A DNA stretch of 64,000 bases from G965195345 sp965277625 (lineage in GTDB: Bacteria; Pseudomonadota; Gammaproteobacteria; CAKMZV01). This document shows, piece by piece, positions 34,053 through 43,556 of this stretch (its first letter is position 1; each line of letters starts with the position of its first letter). Location: assembly GCA_965277625.1 (NCBI GenBank), contig OZ255827.1, positions 1,426,001 to 1,490,000 on the forward strand. Direction: 5' to 3'. The translations under genes and the position numbers were made by a program. The notes under the pieces are model-generated. The model was not told where the DNA came from. It did no database searches and saw only the letters and a list, made by a program, of their open reading frames with translations.

Positions 34053-34712
34053 TTATTTATCGGTGTTATCGTCTTCTGTGGGTTGAAGCGGTCTTTGTTG
34101 ATGGCGATCTGCACAACTCTCTACTTCAACAACTTTTAAACGGTCTTTGGCTTTCACTTGAACTTGTTTGGCAATGTTTTGGTACTTGGATTCACCTGTG
34201 CGCTTACGCAAGGTCAAGGCAATGGCCGCAACGATGGCGACGGTCAGTAGCACCGCAGCCAACTCCACTGGGTATAGGTATTTGGTGTAGAGCTCAAACC
34301 CCAGTAATTTGGTATTCGAACCCGTACTGATGGCGCCTGCTGCATCAATGTCTAAGGTTTGGGTAAACACATTGGTATTGATTATCAGAATGATTTCAGC
34401 CAAAACAATCAGAGCTATGATTGAGCCAATGGGCAGATAGTTGGTGAAGCCTTGTTGAATGACAGCCATGTTGATGTCCAACATCATCACCACAAATAAG
34501 AACAGGACCATCACGGCTCCAACATAGACCAGTATCAGAGCAATGCCTAAAAACTCGGCGTGTAATAAAATCCAGATGCCCGCGCATGAAACAAAGGCCA
34601 GCACCAGAAATAAGGCCGCTTGCACAGGGTTACGCGCTGTAATCAGCCTAATGGCAGCAACGATGCAAACCAAGGCTAAAAAATAAAAGACAAACTGTTC
34701 AAAACTAAACAT
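34053..34712 (-). CDS. nuoJ: NADH-quinone oxidoreductase subunit J
   Basis: A 219-residue subunit with five predicted helices, including the conserved LAFVSCAGIWILLHAEFLGI and VGAVMVLFLFVVMMLDI segments. Its hydrophilic C-terminal tail (about 165-219: KRTGESKYQNIAKQ…, ending in DDNTDK) is longer and more charged than the membrane part needs, with a Cys and several Gln and Asp. Order and family are clear. Confidence 0.95.
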   Translation of the reverse strand: MFSFEQFVFYFLALVCIVAAIRLITARNPVQAALFLVLAFVSCAGIWILLHAEFLGIALILVYVGAVMVLFLFVVMMLDINMAVIQQGFTNYLPIGSIIALIVLAEIILIINTNVFTQTLDIDAAGAISTGSNTKLLGFELYTKYLYPVELAAVLLTVAIVAAIALTLRKRTGESKYQNIAKQVQVKAKDRLKVVEVESCADRHQQRPLQPTEDDNTDK

Positions 34713-34718
34713 GACTTC

Positions 34719-35210
34719 CTATCGATAATTCGATTCAACGCTTCTATCTGCGGCGATTTGTTGTTCGTGGCGATCGCCCATATCCAATAACATTTCTTTG
34801 GTCATCACTTTGTCCTGAGCCGACTCATAATGATAATCAAATATACGGGTTTCAACAATGGCGTCCACAGGGCACGCTTCTTCACAAAAACCACAATAAA
34901 TACATTTAAACATGTCAATATCGTACTGAATGGTGCGTCGTGTGCCATCGGCACGTTCTTCAGATTCGATGGTGATGGCGTTTGCTGGGCAGACTGCCTC
35001 ACATAATTTACAAGCAATGCAACGCTCTTCGCCATTGGGGTATCTTCTTAGGGCGTGTTTGCCTCTAAAACGGGGCGACAAAGGCGTTCTTTCCTCAGGA
35101 AATTGCACCGTGACCTTTCTTTTGAACAAGTACCGACCTGTGACGGCCATACCTTGTAATAATTCCCACAAAGTGAAACTTTTAATCTGATGTTTTATAA
35201 ATTGCAACAT
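34719..35210 (-). CDS. nuoI: NADH-quinone oxidoreductase subunit I (two 4Fe-4S clusters)
   Basis: The 163-residue protein has two ferredoxin-type motifs, CIACKLCEAVCP and CIYCGFCEEACP, which bind clusters N6a and N6b. These pass electrons towards NuoB. The N-terminal SFTLWELLQGMAVTGRYLFKRK is the membrane-associated helix pair typical of this subunit. It starts 2 nt after nuoH. Confidence 0.97.
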   Translation of the reverse strand: MLQFIKHQIKSFTLWELLQGMAVTGRYLFKRKVTVQFPEERTPLSPRFRGKHALRRYPNGEERCIACKLCEAVCPANAITIESEERADGTRRTIQYDIDMFKCIYCGFCEEACPVDAIVETRIFDYHYESAQDKVMTKEMLLDMGDRHEQQIAADRSVESNYR

Positions 35211-35212
35211 AA

Positions 35213-36274
35213 CTATTTAAACCAAGGACCGATTGAAAAGTAATCCAAAAACCCGACAACAAAAACCCAGAATAACGTTAATGGAATAAAGACTTTCCAG
35301 CCCAAACGCATGATCTGATCGTAACGATAACGGGGGAATGTGGCTCTGAACCATAAAAAGAACAGCAACATGGTAGCCGTTTTGAATATGAGCCAGAATG
35401 TACCGGGGATGAATGAGAAGACCGTGCCAAGCAATGGGATACCTTCAAATGGCGAATGCCAGCCGCCCAAAAACAATATTGAAGTCAATACCGCAATCAA
35501 GATCATCATGGCGTATTCGGCCAAGAAAAATACGGCAAAAGTCATGCCAGAATATTCAACGTGGAAGCCAGCAACGATCTCGGACTCGCCTTCTGCCACA
35601 TCAAAGGGTGCACGGTTGGTTTCTGCCACACCAGAAATAAAATAGACAATGAACATGGGGAACAAGGGGATCCAATACCAATTCCAAAAACCACCGGATT
35701 GGTCTAGAACGATGGTCGTCAAATTCATCGATTTAGAAACCATGAGCACGGTCACCATGGCAAATCCCATGGCAATTTCATAAGAAACGATTTGAGCCGA
35801 AGCGCGAACAGCACTTAAGAAGGCGTACTTGGAGTTGGATGCCCAGCCCGCAACAATGACCCCATAAACGCCAATCGAGCCGACCGCAAGTATGTAAAGC
35901 AAACCAATGTCAATGTCAGCCACAACCATACCATCGCCAAAGGGAACCACTGCCCAAACGGCCACTGCAGGGGCAATGGAGAGCATGGGTGCCACCAAAA
36001 AAAGCCAAACGTTGGATTTTGTTGGGACGATGATCTCTTTAAACATCAATTTCACTGCATCGGCTATGGGTTGCAACCAACCTTTGGGACCCACTCGATT
36101 GGGGCCTAAACGCACTTGCATATAGCCGATGATTTTTCTTTCAGCGTAAGTCAGATAGGCAACGCCTAACATCACGGGCAAAATGACAACCAGCGACTGC
36201 ACCAAAAAGGTGAGCGCCAATGACAGCTCCCATGGCAGAAGGTAATTTAGTAATAGCGTGAGCTCATTAAACAT
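35213..36274 (-). CDS. nuoH: NADH-quinone oxidoreductase subunit H
   Basis: A 353-residue subunit at the junction of the two arms, helping form the quinone site. Conserved blocks are AYLTYAERKIIGYMQVRLGPN, RASAQIVSYEIAMG and ETNRAPFDVAEGESEIVAGF, followed by FLWFRATFPRYRYDQIMRLGWK. Length and order are normal, with about eight helices. Confidence 0.97.
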   Translation of the reverse strand: MFNELTLLLNYLLPWELSLALTFLVQSLVVILPVMLGVAYLTYAERKIIGYMQVRLGPNRVGPKGWLQPIADAVKLMFKEIIVPTKSNVWLFLVAPMLSIAPAVAVWAVVPFGDGMVVADIDIGLLYILAVGSIGVYGVIVAGWASNSKYAFLSAVRASAQIVSYEIAMGFAMVTVLMVSKSMNLTTIVLDQSGGFWNWYWIPLFPMFIVYFISGVAETNRAPFDVAEGESEIVAGFHVEYSGMTFAVFFLAEYAMMILIAVLTSILFLGGWHSPFEGIPLLGTVFSFIPGTFWLIFKTATMLLFFLWFRATFPRYRYDQIMRLGWKVFIPLTLFWVFVVGFLDYFSIGPWFK

Positions 36275-36280
36275 CAGACT

Positions 36281-38575
36281 TTAGCCTTGCCCTGCGCGGT
36301 GCTCTACGGTGATGGGCTTGTTGCCAATGGAAACAGCGCCGACCGAAGTTAATGAAGCGCCAACTTCTATGGCGGGTATCCAGCAAACGCCTTGAGCCAC
36401 ATCATCACTGAGTTGACTTTGAGCCGCGATGGTTTGATCGCCGACGTTGAATTCAACAGGTTCATCTTGTTTAAAATCAGAAGCACTTAGCAAACAATAG
36501 CGTCCTTGTTGGGCTAATTTTGAGTCCTGTAACGCCTGAGCATTGCGCACCACAGAGTCCACGGCGAATGCATGCCAGTAAACAATGCCTTCCAGACCTT
36601 GTTGGCTTGAGGGTTGATAAGCCTCAGGCATTGCTTCATTTGTTGGAATAGCTGCGGTCAATTGTTGTATTGCTTCGTTGAGCACGTCCGCTGAGTTGTC
36701 GTATTCTGAGTTTTCGACGTCTAATAAATTCGCCAAAACGCGTAAAACTTTCCAACACGGCTTAGAATCACTGAGGGCAGAAACAATGGCTGCAAAAGAT
36801 TGTCGTTGACCGGCCATATTGACAAACGACCCCGAAGTTTCGGCGTAAGTTGCAATGGGCAATATGACATCAGCATGTTGCTCTATTGAATCGCATTGAT
36901 AGGCACTCAAGGCCACCACTTTGGTTTGTGCCATGCGTTGAACCAAGGCTTGACCAAATAAGGTGTCGTATTCTGGTTCAATGCCGACCACGACCAATGG
37001 ATGTTCTGTAGATGCGCTGAACATTTCATGCACACTGTGTTTAAGGGGGGCGCATCCGAGTTGGTCGGCCGCTACAGAGTTGGCTGCAATCGGTAAGACG
37101 ATGCAGCTGCCTTGACAATGTTTGGCCAATAATTGAGCCCATTGTTGTAGGTCTGAAAACGCATCGCTTTGTTGCGCGATGTTGCCCAAGATAATGGCAG
37201 GATTGTTTGAAGCCATTAATTGCTCAACCCACTTTTGCGCGGCTTCAGAAACGGCCAAGTCTGTCAGACCCAAGGTTTTAATGGCTGCACTGTTGTTTTC
37301 TGCTGTTAATAAGGCTTTGGTGGCGCTTGCCAAGAACGCAATCCATTGAGAAGGCTTGAGCACTTGAGAATCAATCTGATTCATTCTAAATACATGTTTT
37401 TTGGCATCCAAGCAAAGAACTTTGGCTTGACTCTTACGGATTCTATGAGCAACCATGGGGTGTTCGTGGGTCAATTCGGAGCCAACCAACAACACCGTAT
37501 CAAACGATTCAAATACGGGCAATTCAGGTGTGGTTTGCAATGGCACCTTGACCTTGGCTGAACAACGTAAACGCGTATCCATGGCGCCTTCGGTTTTTTC
37601 TGCAATGCGCTTGAGTAAATACAATTCTTCAACCGTTTGCGATTCGCTCGATAAGATGTGCGGCGATGCTTGGCTGATGATTTTTTGAGCATGGTCCAAT
37701 GCCGTTTGCCAGTCGGTTGATTGCCATTCGCCGTCAATTTTGATTTTCGGACTCAAGTAGCGTTTTTCTGTTTGCACGCCTTCATAAGAAAAACGGTCTC
37801 TGTCAGACAACCAAACTTCATTGATGGCTTCGTTGGTTCTTGGCACAACGCGTTTTAAAGTATCTTTTTTGATGTGATAACTCAAATTTGAGCCACTGCT
37901 GTCGTGCGCGGCAATGCCCTCTTTTGAAGTAATCTCCCAAGGCCGTGCCGAATATCTAAAGGGTTTGGATGTCAATGCACCCACAGGGCACAGATCAATC
38001 ACATTGCCCGACAACTCTGAATCCACACTTTTTTCTAATGAGGTCGTGATTTCGCTGAATTCTCCGCGTCCAATCATGCCCAATTCTTGAATGCCAGCAA
38101 TTTCTTTACCAAATCGTACGCAACGCGTGCAATGGATGCACCGTGTTAAATCGGTGTGAATTAAGGGACCAATGTTTTTGTCCCGAATCACGCGTTTATT
38201 GGCTGTGTAGCGCGAAATGTCTGCGCCAAACTCAAGTGAGACGTCTTGCAACTCGCATTCACCGCCTTGGTCACAAATGGGACAATCTAAGGGATGATTG
38301 ATGAGCAAAAACTCCATCACCGATTTTTGCGCATTTTTTGCCCCAACGGATCTCGTTTGGACGATCATGCCATCTGTCACCAAAGTCGCACAAGCAGGTA
38401 CAGGTTTACGAGAGCCTTTGACTTCAACCAAGCACATCCGACAGTTGGCCGCTACGCTCAGTTTGGGGTGATAGCAAAAACGAGGAATCTCAACGCCAGC
38501 AGAATCTGCCACATCGATTAGCATCTGCCCTTCTTGCGACTTTACTTGTTTTCCATCAATCGTGATCGTTGCCAT
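36281..38575 (-). CDS. nuoG: NADH-quinone oxidoreductase subunit G
   Basis: A 764-residue iron-sulfur subunit. The N-terminal 2Fe-2S motif is in IPRFCYHPKLSVAANCRMCLVE (quoted piecewise: FCYHP and CRMCLVE). The His/Cys motif HPLDCPICDQGGECELQD binds N5, and CIHCTRCVRFGKE with VIDLCPVGALTSKP binds N4. No CxxCxxxC motif for an N7 cluster follows, unlike E. coli, and the protein is about 140 residues shorter than the E. coli subunit. The C-terminal half is a molybdopterin-oxidoreductase-like domain. This fits the betaproteobacterial/mitochondrial type of NuoG. Confidence 0.95.
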   Translation of the reverse strand: MATITIDGKQVKSQEGQMLIDVADSAGVEIPRFCYHPKLSVAANCRMCLVEVKGSRKPVPACATLVTDGMIVQTRSVGAKNAQKSVMEFLLINHPLDCPICDQGGECELQDVSLEFGADISRYTANKRVIRDKNIGPLIHTDLTRCIHCTRCVRFGKEIAGIQELGMIGRGEFSEITTSLEKSVDSELSGNVIDLCPVGALTSKPFRYSARPWEITSKEGIAAHDSSGSNLSYHIKKDTLKRVVPRTNEAINEVWLSDRDRFSYEGVQTEKRYLSPKIKIDGEWQSTDWQTALDHAQKIISQASPHILSSESQTVEELYLLKRIAEKTEGAMDTRLRCSAKVKVPLQTTPELPVFESFDTVLLVGSELTHEHPMVAHRIRKSQAKVLCLDAKKHVFRMNQIDSQVLKPSQWIAFLASATKALLTAENNSAAIKTLGLTDLAVSEAAQKWVEQLMASNNPAIILGNIAQQSDAFSDLQQWAQLLAKHCQGSCIVLPIAANSVAADQLGCAPLKHSVHEMFSASTEHPLVVVGIEPEYDTLFGQALVQRMAQTKVVALSAYQCDSIEQHADVILPIATYAETSGSFVNMAGQRQSFAAIVSALSDSKPCWKVLRVLANLLDVENSEYDNSADVLNEAIQQLTAAIPTNEAMPEAYQPSSQQGLEGIVYWHAFAVDSVVRNAQALQDSKLAQQGRYCLLSASDFKQDEPVEFNVGDQTIAAQSQLSDDVAQGVCWIPAIEVGASLTSVGAVSIGNKPITVEHRAGQG

Positions 38576-38592
38576 AACTCTTAATCCGTATC

Positions 38593-39879
38593 CTAATCGG
38601 TCTTGACCATACTCGTGCCGTGTTCAATATAATGCTCAAACTCAGGTCTAAAATGTTTGATAAAGCTCTTGACGGGTACTGCAGCCGCATCGCCTAATCC
38701 ACATATGACATGGCCGACTATATTGGTGGCCACATTGCCCAGCAATTCTAAATCTTCGTATGTGCCTTGACCACAGCGGATTTTCTTGACAGTTCTGTAC
38801 AACCAGCCCGTGCCTTCTCGGCAAGGGGTGCATTGACCACAGGATTCATCGAAATAAAAATGCGCCAAGCATTCCAAGGCTTTGACCATATCTGTTGAGT
38901 CATCCATAATGATGACAGAACCGGCGCCTAACATCGAACCCGCTTTGCTGATTGAGTCAAAATCCATGTTCATATCCATGGCCGCATCTGCTGGAATAAC
39001 AGGCGTTGAAGACCCACCAGGAATGACCGCTTTTAAACGTCTGCCTTCTAACATGCCACCGCTGAGCGATAATAAATCGGCAAATGGCGTGCCCATACGG
39101 ATTTCATAGTTACCAGGTTTGTTGACATGCCCCGACACTGAAAACAGTTTGGTTCCGCCAGAATTGGGGACGCCAATGTCTTGAAACCATTGTCCGCCCT
39201 TCTCCACAATCAATGGGATGGACGCATAGGTTTCGGTGTTGCTGACGATGGTCGGTTTGCCATAAAGCCCATAACTTGAAGCATAGGGTGGTTTGAAGCG
39301 TGGTTGGCCTTTTTTGCCTTCCAAGGATTCGATCAAAGCCGTTTCTTCGCCGCAGATGTAGGCACCTGCACCGCAGTGATAGTACAAATCAAAATCAATT
39401 TCAGAACCTAAGATGTTCTTGCCTAACAAACCACTGTCGTAGGCTTGTTTTAAGGCCTCGTTGAAACGATTGGTGGATTCAACAAACTCGCCACGAATGT
39501 AGTTATAACCCACTGTACCACCCAATACATAGCCCGCAATGGCCATGCCTTCAATCAATTGATGAGGGTTGTAGCGCAAAATGTCTCGGTCTTTAAAGGT
39601 GCCTGGTTCGCCTTCATCTGAATTACAAACAATGTATTTTTGAATGGGCAATCCGCGTGGCATAAAGGTCAACTTTAATCCAGTAGGGAATCCTGCCCCA
39701 CCACGACCGCGCAAGTTCGACAGTTTTAAATCTTCTATGAGTTGGTCTGGGGCGATTTTATTGTTGACAATGTCCTGCCACATTTTGTACCCGCCATGCG
39801 CCTTGTAGGTTTCGATATCCCATGGCGTATCTAAGTGATTTAAGCGAAAGCAAACTTCGTTTTGGATAATTTCTGTCAT
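38593..39879 (-). CDS. nuoF: NADH-quinone oxidoreductase subunit F (NADH/FMN site)
   Basis: A 428-residue flavoprotein that accepts electrons from NADH. The glycine-rich NADH/FMN segments read LRGRGGAGFPTGLK and NSDEGEPGTFKDRDI, and the 4Fe-4S (N3) cysteines are in ESCGQCTPCREGTGW. The start is 1 nt after the nuoE stop. Family and length are unambiguous. Confidence 0.97.
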   Translation of the reverse strand: MTEIIQNEVCFRLNHLDTPWDIETYKAHGGYKMWQDIVNNKIAPDQLIEDLKLSNLRGRGGAGFPTGLKLTFMPRGLPIQKYIVCNSDEGEPGTFKDRDILRYNPHQLIEGMAIAGYVLGGTVGYNYIRGEFVESTNRFNEALKQAYDSGLLGKNILGSEIDFDLYYHCGAGAYICGEETALIESLEGKKGQPRFKPPYASSYGLYGKPTIVSNTETYASIPLIVEKGGQWFQDIGVPNSGGTKLFSVSGHVNKPGNYEIRMGTPFADLLSLSGGMLEGRRLKAVIPGGSSTPVIPADAAMDMNMDFDSISKAGSMLGAGSVIIMDDSTDMVKALECLAHFYFDESCGQCTPCREGTGWLYRTVKKIRCGQGTYEDLELLGNVATNIVGHVICGLGDAAAVPVKSFIKHFRPEFEHYIEHGTSMVKTD

Positions 39880-39880
39880 A

Positions 39881-40438
39881 TCACTGCCCGGCCAGGTCGT
39901 TTAAAATGCCATCTAATTTTTCTGGCGTCAAATTTTCGTAGTATTGATCGCCAATTTGCATCATTGGCGCTCCGCCACATGCGCCCAAACATTCGACTTT
40001 TTTAAGGGAAAACATTTGATCTTTAGAGACTTTGCCCGCAACGATTTGATGTTTTTGCTCAAGGTGCTCAATCAGTGCATCACAGCCTCGTAACATACAG
40101 GAAATATTTTGGCAAATGCTGATTTTATGCTTGCCCTGTGGGGCCAATTCATACATTGAATAAAAGGTCGCCACTTCTTCTGCTGCCACATTGGGTATGC
40201 CAATATAGTCGGCAACCGTACGAATCAATTCGGGGGTTAGGTGTCCGCCATTATCATTTTGCGCCAAAGTTAATGCGGGCATAATCGCTGAAATTCTTTG
40301 ATCATCGGGATATTTTGCCAAATGATCTTCAATGCCTTGTTTGACCGCATCACTCAATGTTGCAACATTTTCAGCCTTCGGCGGAAAGGACGCTGAATGA
40401 TCAACTGTGTGGTCAATGAGTGGATTGGGTTTGGTCAT
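39881..40438 (-). CDS. nuoE: NADH-quinone oxidoreductase subunit E (2Fe-2S)
   Basis: A 185-residue thioredoxin-like 2Fe-2S subunit. The ligands are in ICQNISCMLRGCD and VECLGACGGAPMM, binding N1a. Its ATG overlaps the nuoD stop by 4 nt. An N-terminal tail of about 25 polar residues precedes the helical domain. Confidence 0.96.
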   Translation of the reverse strand: MTKPNPLIDHTVDHSASFPPKAENVATLSDAVKQGIEDHLAKYPDDQRISAIMPALTLAQNDNGGHLTPELIRTVADYIGIPNVAAEEVATFYSMYELAPQGKHKISICQNISCMLRGCDALIEHLEQKHQIVAGKVSKDQMFSLKKVECLGACGGAPMMQIGDQYYENLTPEKLDGILNDLAGQ

Positions 40439-41688
40439 CGATCAATTTCTCCAAATACGATGTCTTGGGTGCCAATGATGGTCACAACGTCTGCCAGCAA
40501 ATGGCCTTTGGACATTTCATCCATGGCTTGAAGGTGGGCGAATCCTGGGGCACGTATCTTTACTCTATAAGGTTTATTCGCACCATCGGATACCAGAAAT
40601 ACGCCAAACTCCCCTTTGGGATGCTCGATTGCAGCGTAGGCTTCTCCCGCTGGCACACAATAGCCTTCGGTAAATAATTTAAAATGGTGAATCAACGCTT
40701 CCATGCTGGTCTTCATGCTCGCTCTTTTTGGCGGTGTCACTTTGTGGTCATCAGCGATAACTGGTCCGTCATTGACTTTCAACCAATCGACGCATTGGCG
40801 CATGATATTGACCGATTCGCGCATTTCATGAATACGAACCAAATAGCGGTCATAACTATCGCCTTCCGTGCCGATGGGAATGGAAAAATCTAATTTATCG
40901 TACACTTCATAAGGTTGTTTTTTGCGTAAATCCCAACGAATACCCGAACCTCTAAGCATGGGTCCCGTAAATCCTAACTGTAGCGCCCGTTCTGGGTCCA
41001 CAACACCCACGCCAACCAAACGTTGTTTCCAAATGCGGTTGTCGGTTAATAAGGTTTCATACTCATCGATCAATTTGGGGAAGCGTTGGGCAAAATCTTC
41101 TATAAAATCGAGCAAAGAACCTTCGCGGTTGACGTTCAAAGCCTTGATGGTTTTTTCGTTCTTTTTATGCTCGTGCGTGTACTGGGTCATGCGCTGAGGC
41201 AGATCGCGGTAAACACCACCAGGTCGAAAATAGGTGGCGTGCATGCGAGCACCACTCACCGCTTCGTAACAATCCAACAAATCTTCGCGCTCACGGAAAG
41301 CGTATAGAAAAACGGTCATGGCACCCACGTCTAAGGCGTGTGAGCCTAACCACATGAGGTGATTCAAAATGCGGGTGATTTCTGAAAAAAGCACCCGAAT
41401 GTACTGCGCGCGTTCTGGCACTTCAACTTGTAATAGTTTCTCAATGGCAAGCACATAACCGTGTTCATTGCACATCATAGAAACATAGTCCAAACGGTCC
41501 ATATAACCAATTGAATGATTGAACGGCTTGTGTTCGGCTAATTTTTCAGTGCCTCTATGCAATAATCCAATGTGCGGGTCCGCTCGAACGATGGTTTCAC
41601 CATCCATTTCAAGCACTAAGCGCAAAACACCATGCGCCGCTGGATGCTGTGGGCCGAAATTCAATGTGTAGTTCTTAATCTCTGCCAT
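40435..41688 (-). CDS. nuoD: NADH-quinone oxidoreductase subunit D
   Basis: ATG 41688 (MAEIKNYTLNFGPQHPAAHG) gives the standard 417 residues, 4 nt after the nuoC stop. An extension to 41808 would overlap nuoC by 116 nt and is rejected. The GPQHPAAHGVLRL motif, HIGLLHRGTEKLAE and the C-terminal RIRAPGFAHLQ mark this 49-kDa-type quinone-site subunit. It is not fused to NuoC, unlike in E. coli. Confidence 0.97.
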   Translation of the reverse strand: MAEIKNYTLNFGPQHPAAHGVLRLVLEMDGETIVRADPHIGLLHRGTEKLAEHKPFNHSIGYMDRLDYVSMMCNEHGYVLAIEKLLQVEVPERAQYIRVLFSEITRILNHLMWLGSHALDVGAMTVFLYAFREREDLLDCYEAVSGARMHATYFRPGGVYRDLPQRMTQYTHEHKKNEKTIKALNVNREGSLLDFIEDFAQRFPKLIDEYETLLTDNRIWKQRLVGVGVVDPERALQLGFTGPMLRGSGIRWDLRKKQPYEVYDKLDFSIPIGTEGDSYDRYLVRIHEMRESVNIMRQCVDWLKVNDGPVIADDHKVTPPKRASMKTSMEALIHHFKLFTEGYCVPAGEAYAAIEHPKGEFGVFLVSDGANKPYRVKIRAPGFAHLQAMDEMSKGHLLADVVTIIGTQDIVFGEIDR

Positions 41689-41692
41689 GGCA

Positions 41693-42388
41693 CTAAGATT
41701 CAGTTTTGGGTGTTTTTGTTCGGATAATGCGCGGTATGTTAACGCGATTTTCAAGCGTGACCGGCCGATAACACACACGCTTTTCTGCTTCATCGTAGTA
41801 CATTTCAACCTTGCCAGTCAAAGGAAAATCTTTGCGCAAGGGATGTCCCACAAATCCGTAGTCAGTCAATATGCGACGCAAATCTGGGTGTCCTGAAAAC
41901 ACGATACCGAGCATGTCAAATGCTTCTCTTTCAAACCAATCTGCACAAGCCCACACAGGCACCACAGAGGGAATAACGGGAAAGGTGACATCGGTTGCAT
42001 AACACTTAACGCGCAAACGCTGATTATCGAATACATCCAACAATTGATAGACCGCACAGTAGCGTTTTTCCATTTTAGATTCGACCTTGATCCCAGGTGC
42101 GCCTTCGGTTTCGCCAAAATCAAAAACCCCACGACTGAAGCCTTGGGCTGTGGCGGAATCGGTCGCCCAATTTTCTTCACCAAAAGCGGCGTAATCCACA
42201 CCACAAATATCAATGAGGGTTTTAAAGCCAAAATCATCGTGTAATTTTTGGCAAAGTTCAGCTAAATGGTCGGGCAAGACCTCAACGACAATCGTATCAA
42301 TCTCGTAAGACAATGAATGGTACAAGCCACTGAGTTCAGACTCAAGTTTGTTATTTAATTCGACTTGGTAAGCTTGCATAAGAGTCAA
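41693..42388 (-). CDS. nuoC: NADH-quinone oxidoreductase subunit C
   Basis: The 231-residue 30-kDa-type subunit has the conserved LIDICGVDY, RLRVKCYATD, WFEREAFDMLGIVFSGHPDLRRILTDYGF (partly quoted) and GHPLRKDFPLTG blocks. The start overlaps nuoB by 4 nt. It is a separate gene from nuoD. Confidence 0.96.
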   Translation of the reverse strand: MTLMQAYQVELNNKLESELSGLYHSLSYEIDTIVVEVLPDHLAELCQKLHDDFGFKTLIDICGVDYAAFGEENWATDSATAQGFSRGVFDFGETEGAPGIKVESKMEKRYCAVYQLLDVFDNQRLRVKCYATDVTFPVIPSVVPVWACADWFEREAFDMLGIVFSGHPDLRRILTDYGFVGHPLRKDFPLTGKVEMYYDEAEKRVCYRPVTLENRVNIPRIIRTKTPKTES

Positions 42389-42861
42389 CGCGCAATGGTG
42401 TTGGTGGCTTTGATTTTTCTTTGTAATTGCAAAATGCCAAACAGCAATGCTTCTGCAGTCGGCGGACAGCCCGGCACATAAATATCAACGGGCACAATAC
42501 GATCGCAACCTCTGACCACTGAGTAGGAATAATGGTAGTAGCCGCCGCCATTGGCACAAGAACCCATAGAAATCACCCAACGTGGCTCGGCCATTTGATC
42601 ATAGACTTTGCGTAAAGCGGGACCCATTTTATTGCACAACGTCCCTGCGACAATCATCACATCAGACTGTCTTGGGCTTGGGCGAAAGACAATGCCAAAT
42701 CGGTCAATGTCGTAACGCGAGGCAGCAGCGTGCATCATTTCTACAGCGCAACAGGCCAAACCAAAAGACATAGGCCACATTGAACCCGTGCGCGCCCAGT
42801 TGATGAGCTTATCGGCTGTTGTGGTGACAACGCCTTCTTTAAATACGCCTTCTATTCCCAT
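42385..42861 (-). CDS. nuoB: NADH-quinone oxidoreductase subunit B (N2 cluster)
   Basis: I start at ATG 42861 (MGIEGVFKEG), which overlaps nuoA by 10 nt; a start at 42882 is also open. The 158-residue protein has the 4Fe-4S N2 ligands in GLACCAVEMM, GTLCNKM, MGSCANGGG and VPGCPPTAEA. N2 is the final electron donor to quinone. Confidence 0.96.
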   Translation of the reverse strand: MGIEGVFKEGVVTTTADKLINWARTGSMWPMSFGLACCAVEMMHAAASRYDIDRFGIVFRPSPRQSDVMIVAGTLCNKMGPALRKVYDQMAEPRWVISMGSCANGGGYYHYSYSVVRGCDRIVPVDIYVPGCPPTAEALLFGILQLQRKIKATNTIAR

Positions 42862-43208
42862 TCCAATGCCCCTTTCTTCCACTCATAAATAAATCCGATG
42901 GTCAGGATGATTAAGAATATGGCCATAGCAATATACGCAGAGGCACCGACTGTGTCTAAGGAAACGGCCCAGGGAAACAAAAAGGCGATTTCTAAATCAA
43001 AAATTATAAACAGAATGGCCACCAAGTAAAAGCGCACATCAAATTTCATGCGCGCATCTTCGAAAGCCTCGAAGCCACATTCGTAGGGAGAATCTTTTGC
43101 GGCGTCTGGATGATTGGGAGCCAATAAGTAACCCATGACAATGGGCGCAACACCAAACACAATGCCTAAGCCAATGAAAACCAATATGGGCAGATATTCA
43201 TATAACAT
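42852..43208 (-). CDS. nuoA: NADH-quinone oxidoreductase subunit A
   Basis: A 118-residue subunit with three transmembrane helices and the conserved loop SPYECGFEAFEDARMKFDVR (the cysteine loop that contacts the quinone cavity). FDLEIAFLFPWAV is also typical. It is first in the operon; an extended -10 box lies about 80 nt upstream. Confidence 0.97.
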   Translation of the reverse strand: MLYEYLPILVFIGLGIVFGVAPIVMGYLLAPNHPDAAKDSPYECGFEAFEDARMKFDVRFYLVAILFIIFDLEIAFLFPWAVSLDTVGASAYIAMAIFLIILTIGFIYEWKKGALEWE

Positions 43209-43556
43209 GACTAATCCTAAATATTGAATGGATGCGGTTGCTTATGGCAAAGTAGCGTTCAAATAAACAATCACACTGGACGGTCTATTATAGCACCGAG
43301 ACAAAGCAATCATGCTCAAAATCAGGGGTAATTACTCATTCGATTTTTGATCATGTTGAACGTCTTGAACAACAACAAACGATATGAACTGTATGCAGTC
43401 TCAACTACGTTTACTAAGCATGTTTTAATTGTATTGATGCTGAGTAGGAAATCACACACCTGACATCAGGCAAATTTTGAATGGGTTGTAGGGATTGTAG
43501 ATTCAGGATCCGAATTTTAAAGAGCCGATAAACGTCCAATTGGTACTAATTCGCTC
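43209..43556. other. Intergenic region upstream of nuoA
   Basis: A 348-nt spacer with the nuo promoter element at its left part. I see no convincing gene or RNA. A 93-residue frame at 43517-43798 on the minus strand overlaps the coiled-coil gene in another frame and is a shadow. Confidence 0.5.
43287..43295 (-). promoter_or_regulatory. Extended -10 promoter element for the nuo operon
   Basis: The minus strand reads TGCTATAAT, a perfect -10 with the TGn extension, 79 nt upstream of the nuoA ATG. No good -35 lies at the usual distance, which extended -10 promoters can do without. Position before the 14-gene operon supports the call. Confidence 0.55.
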
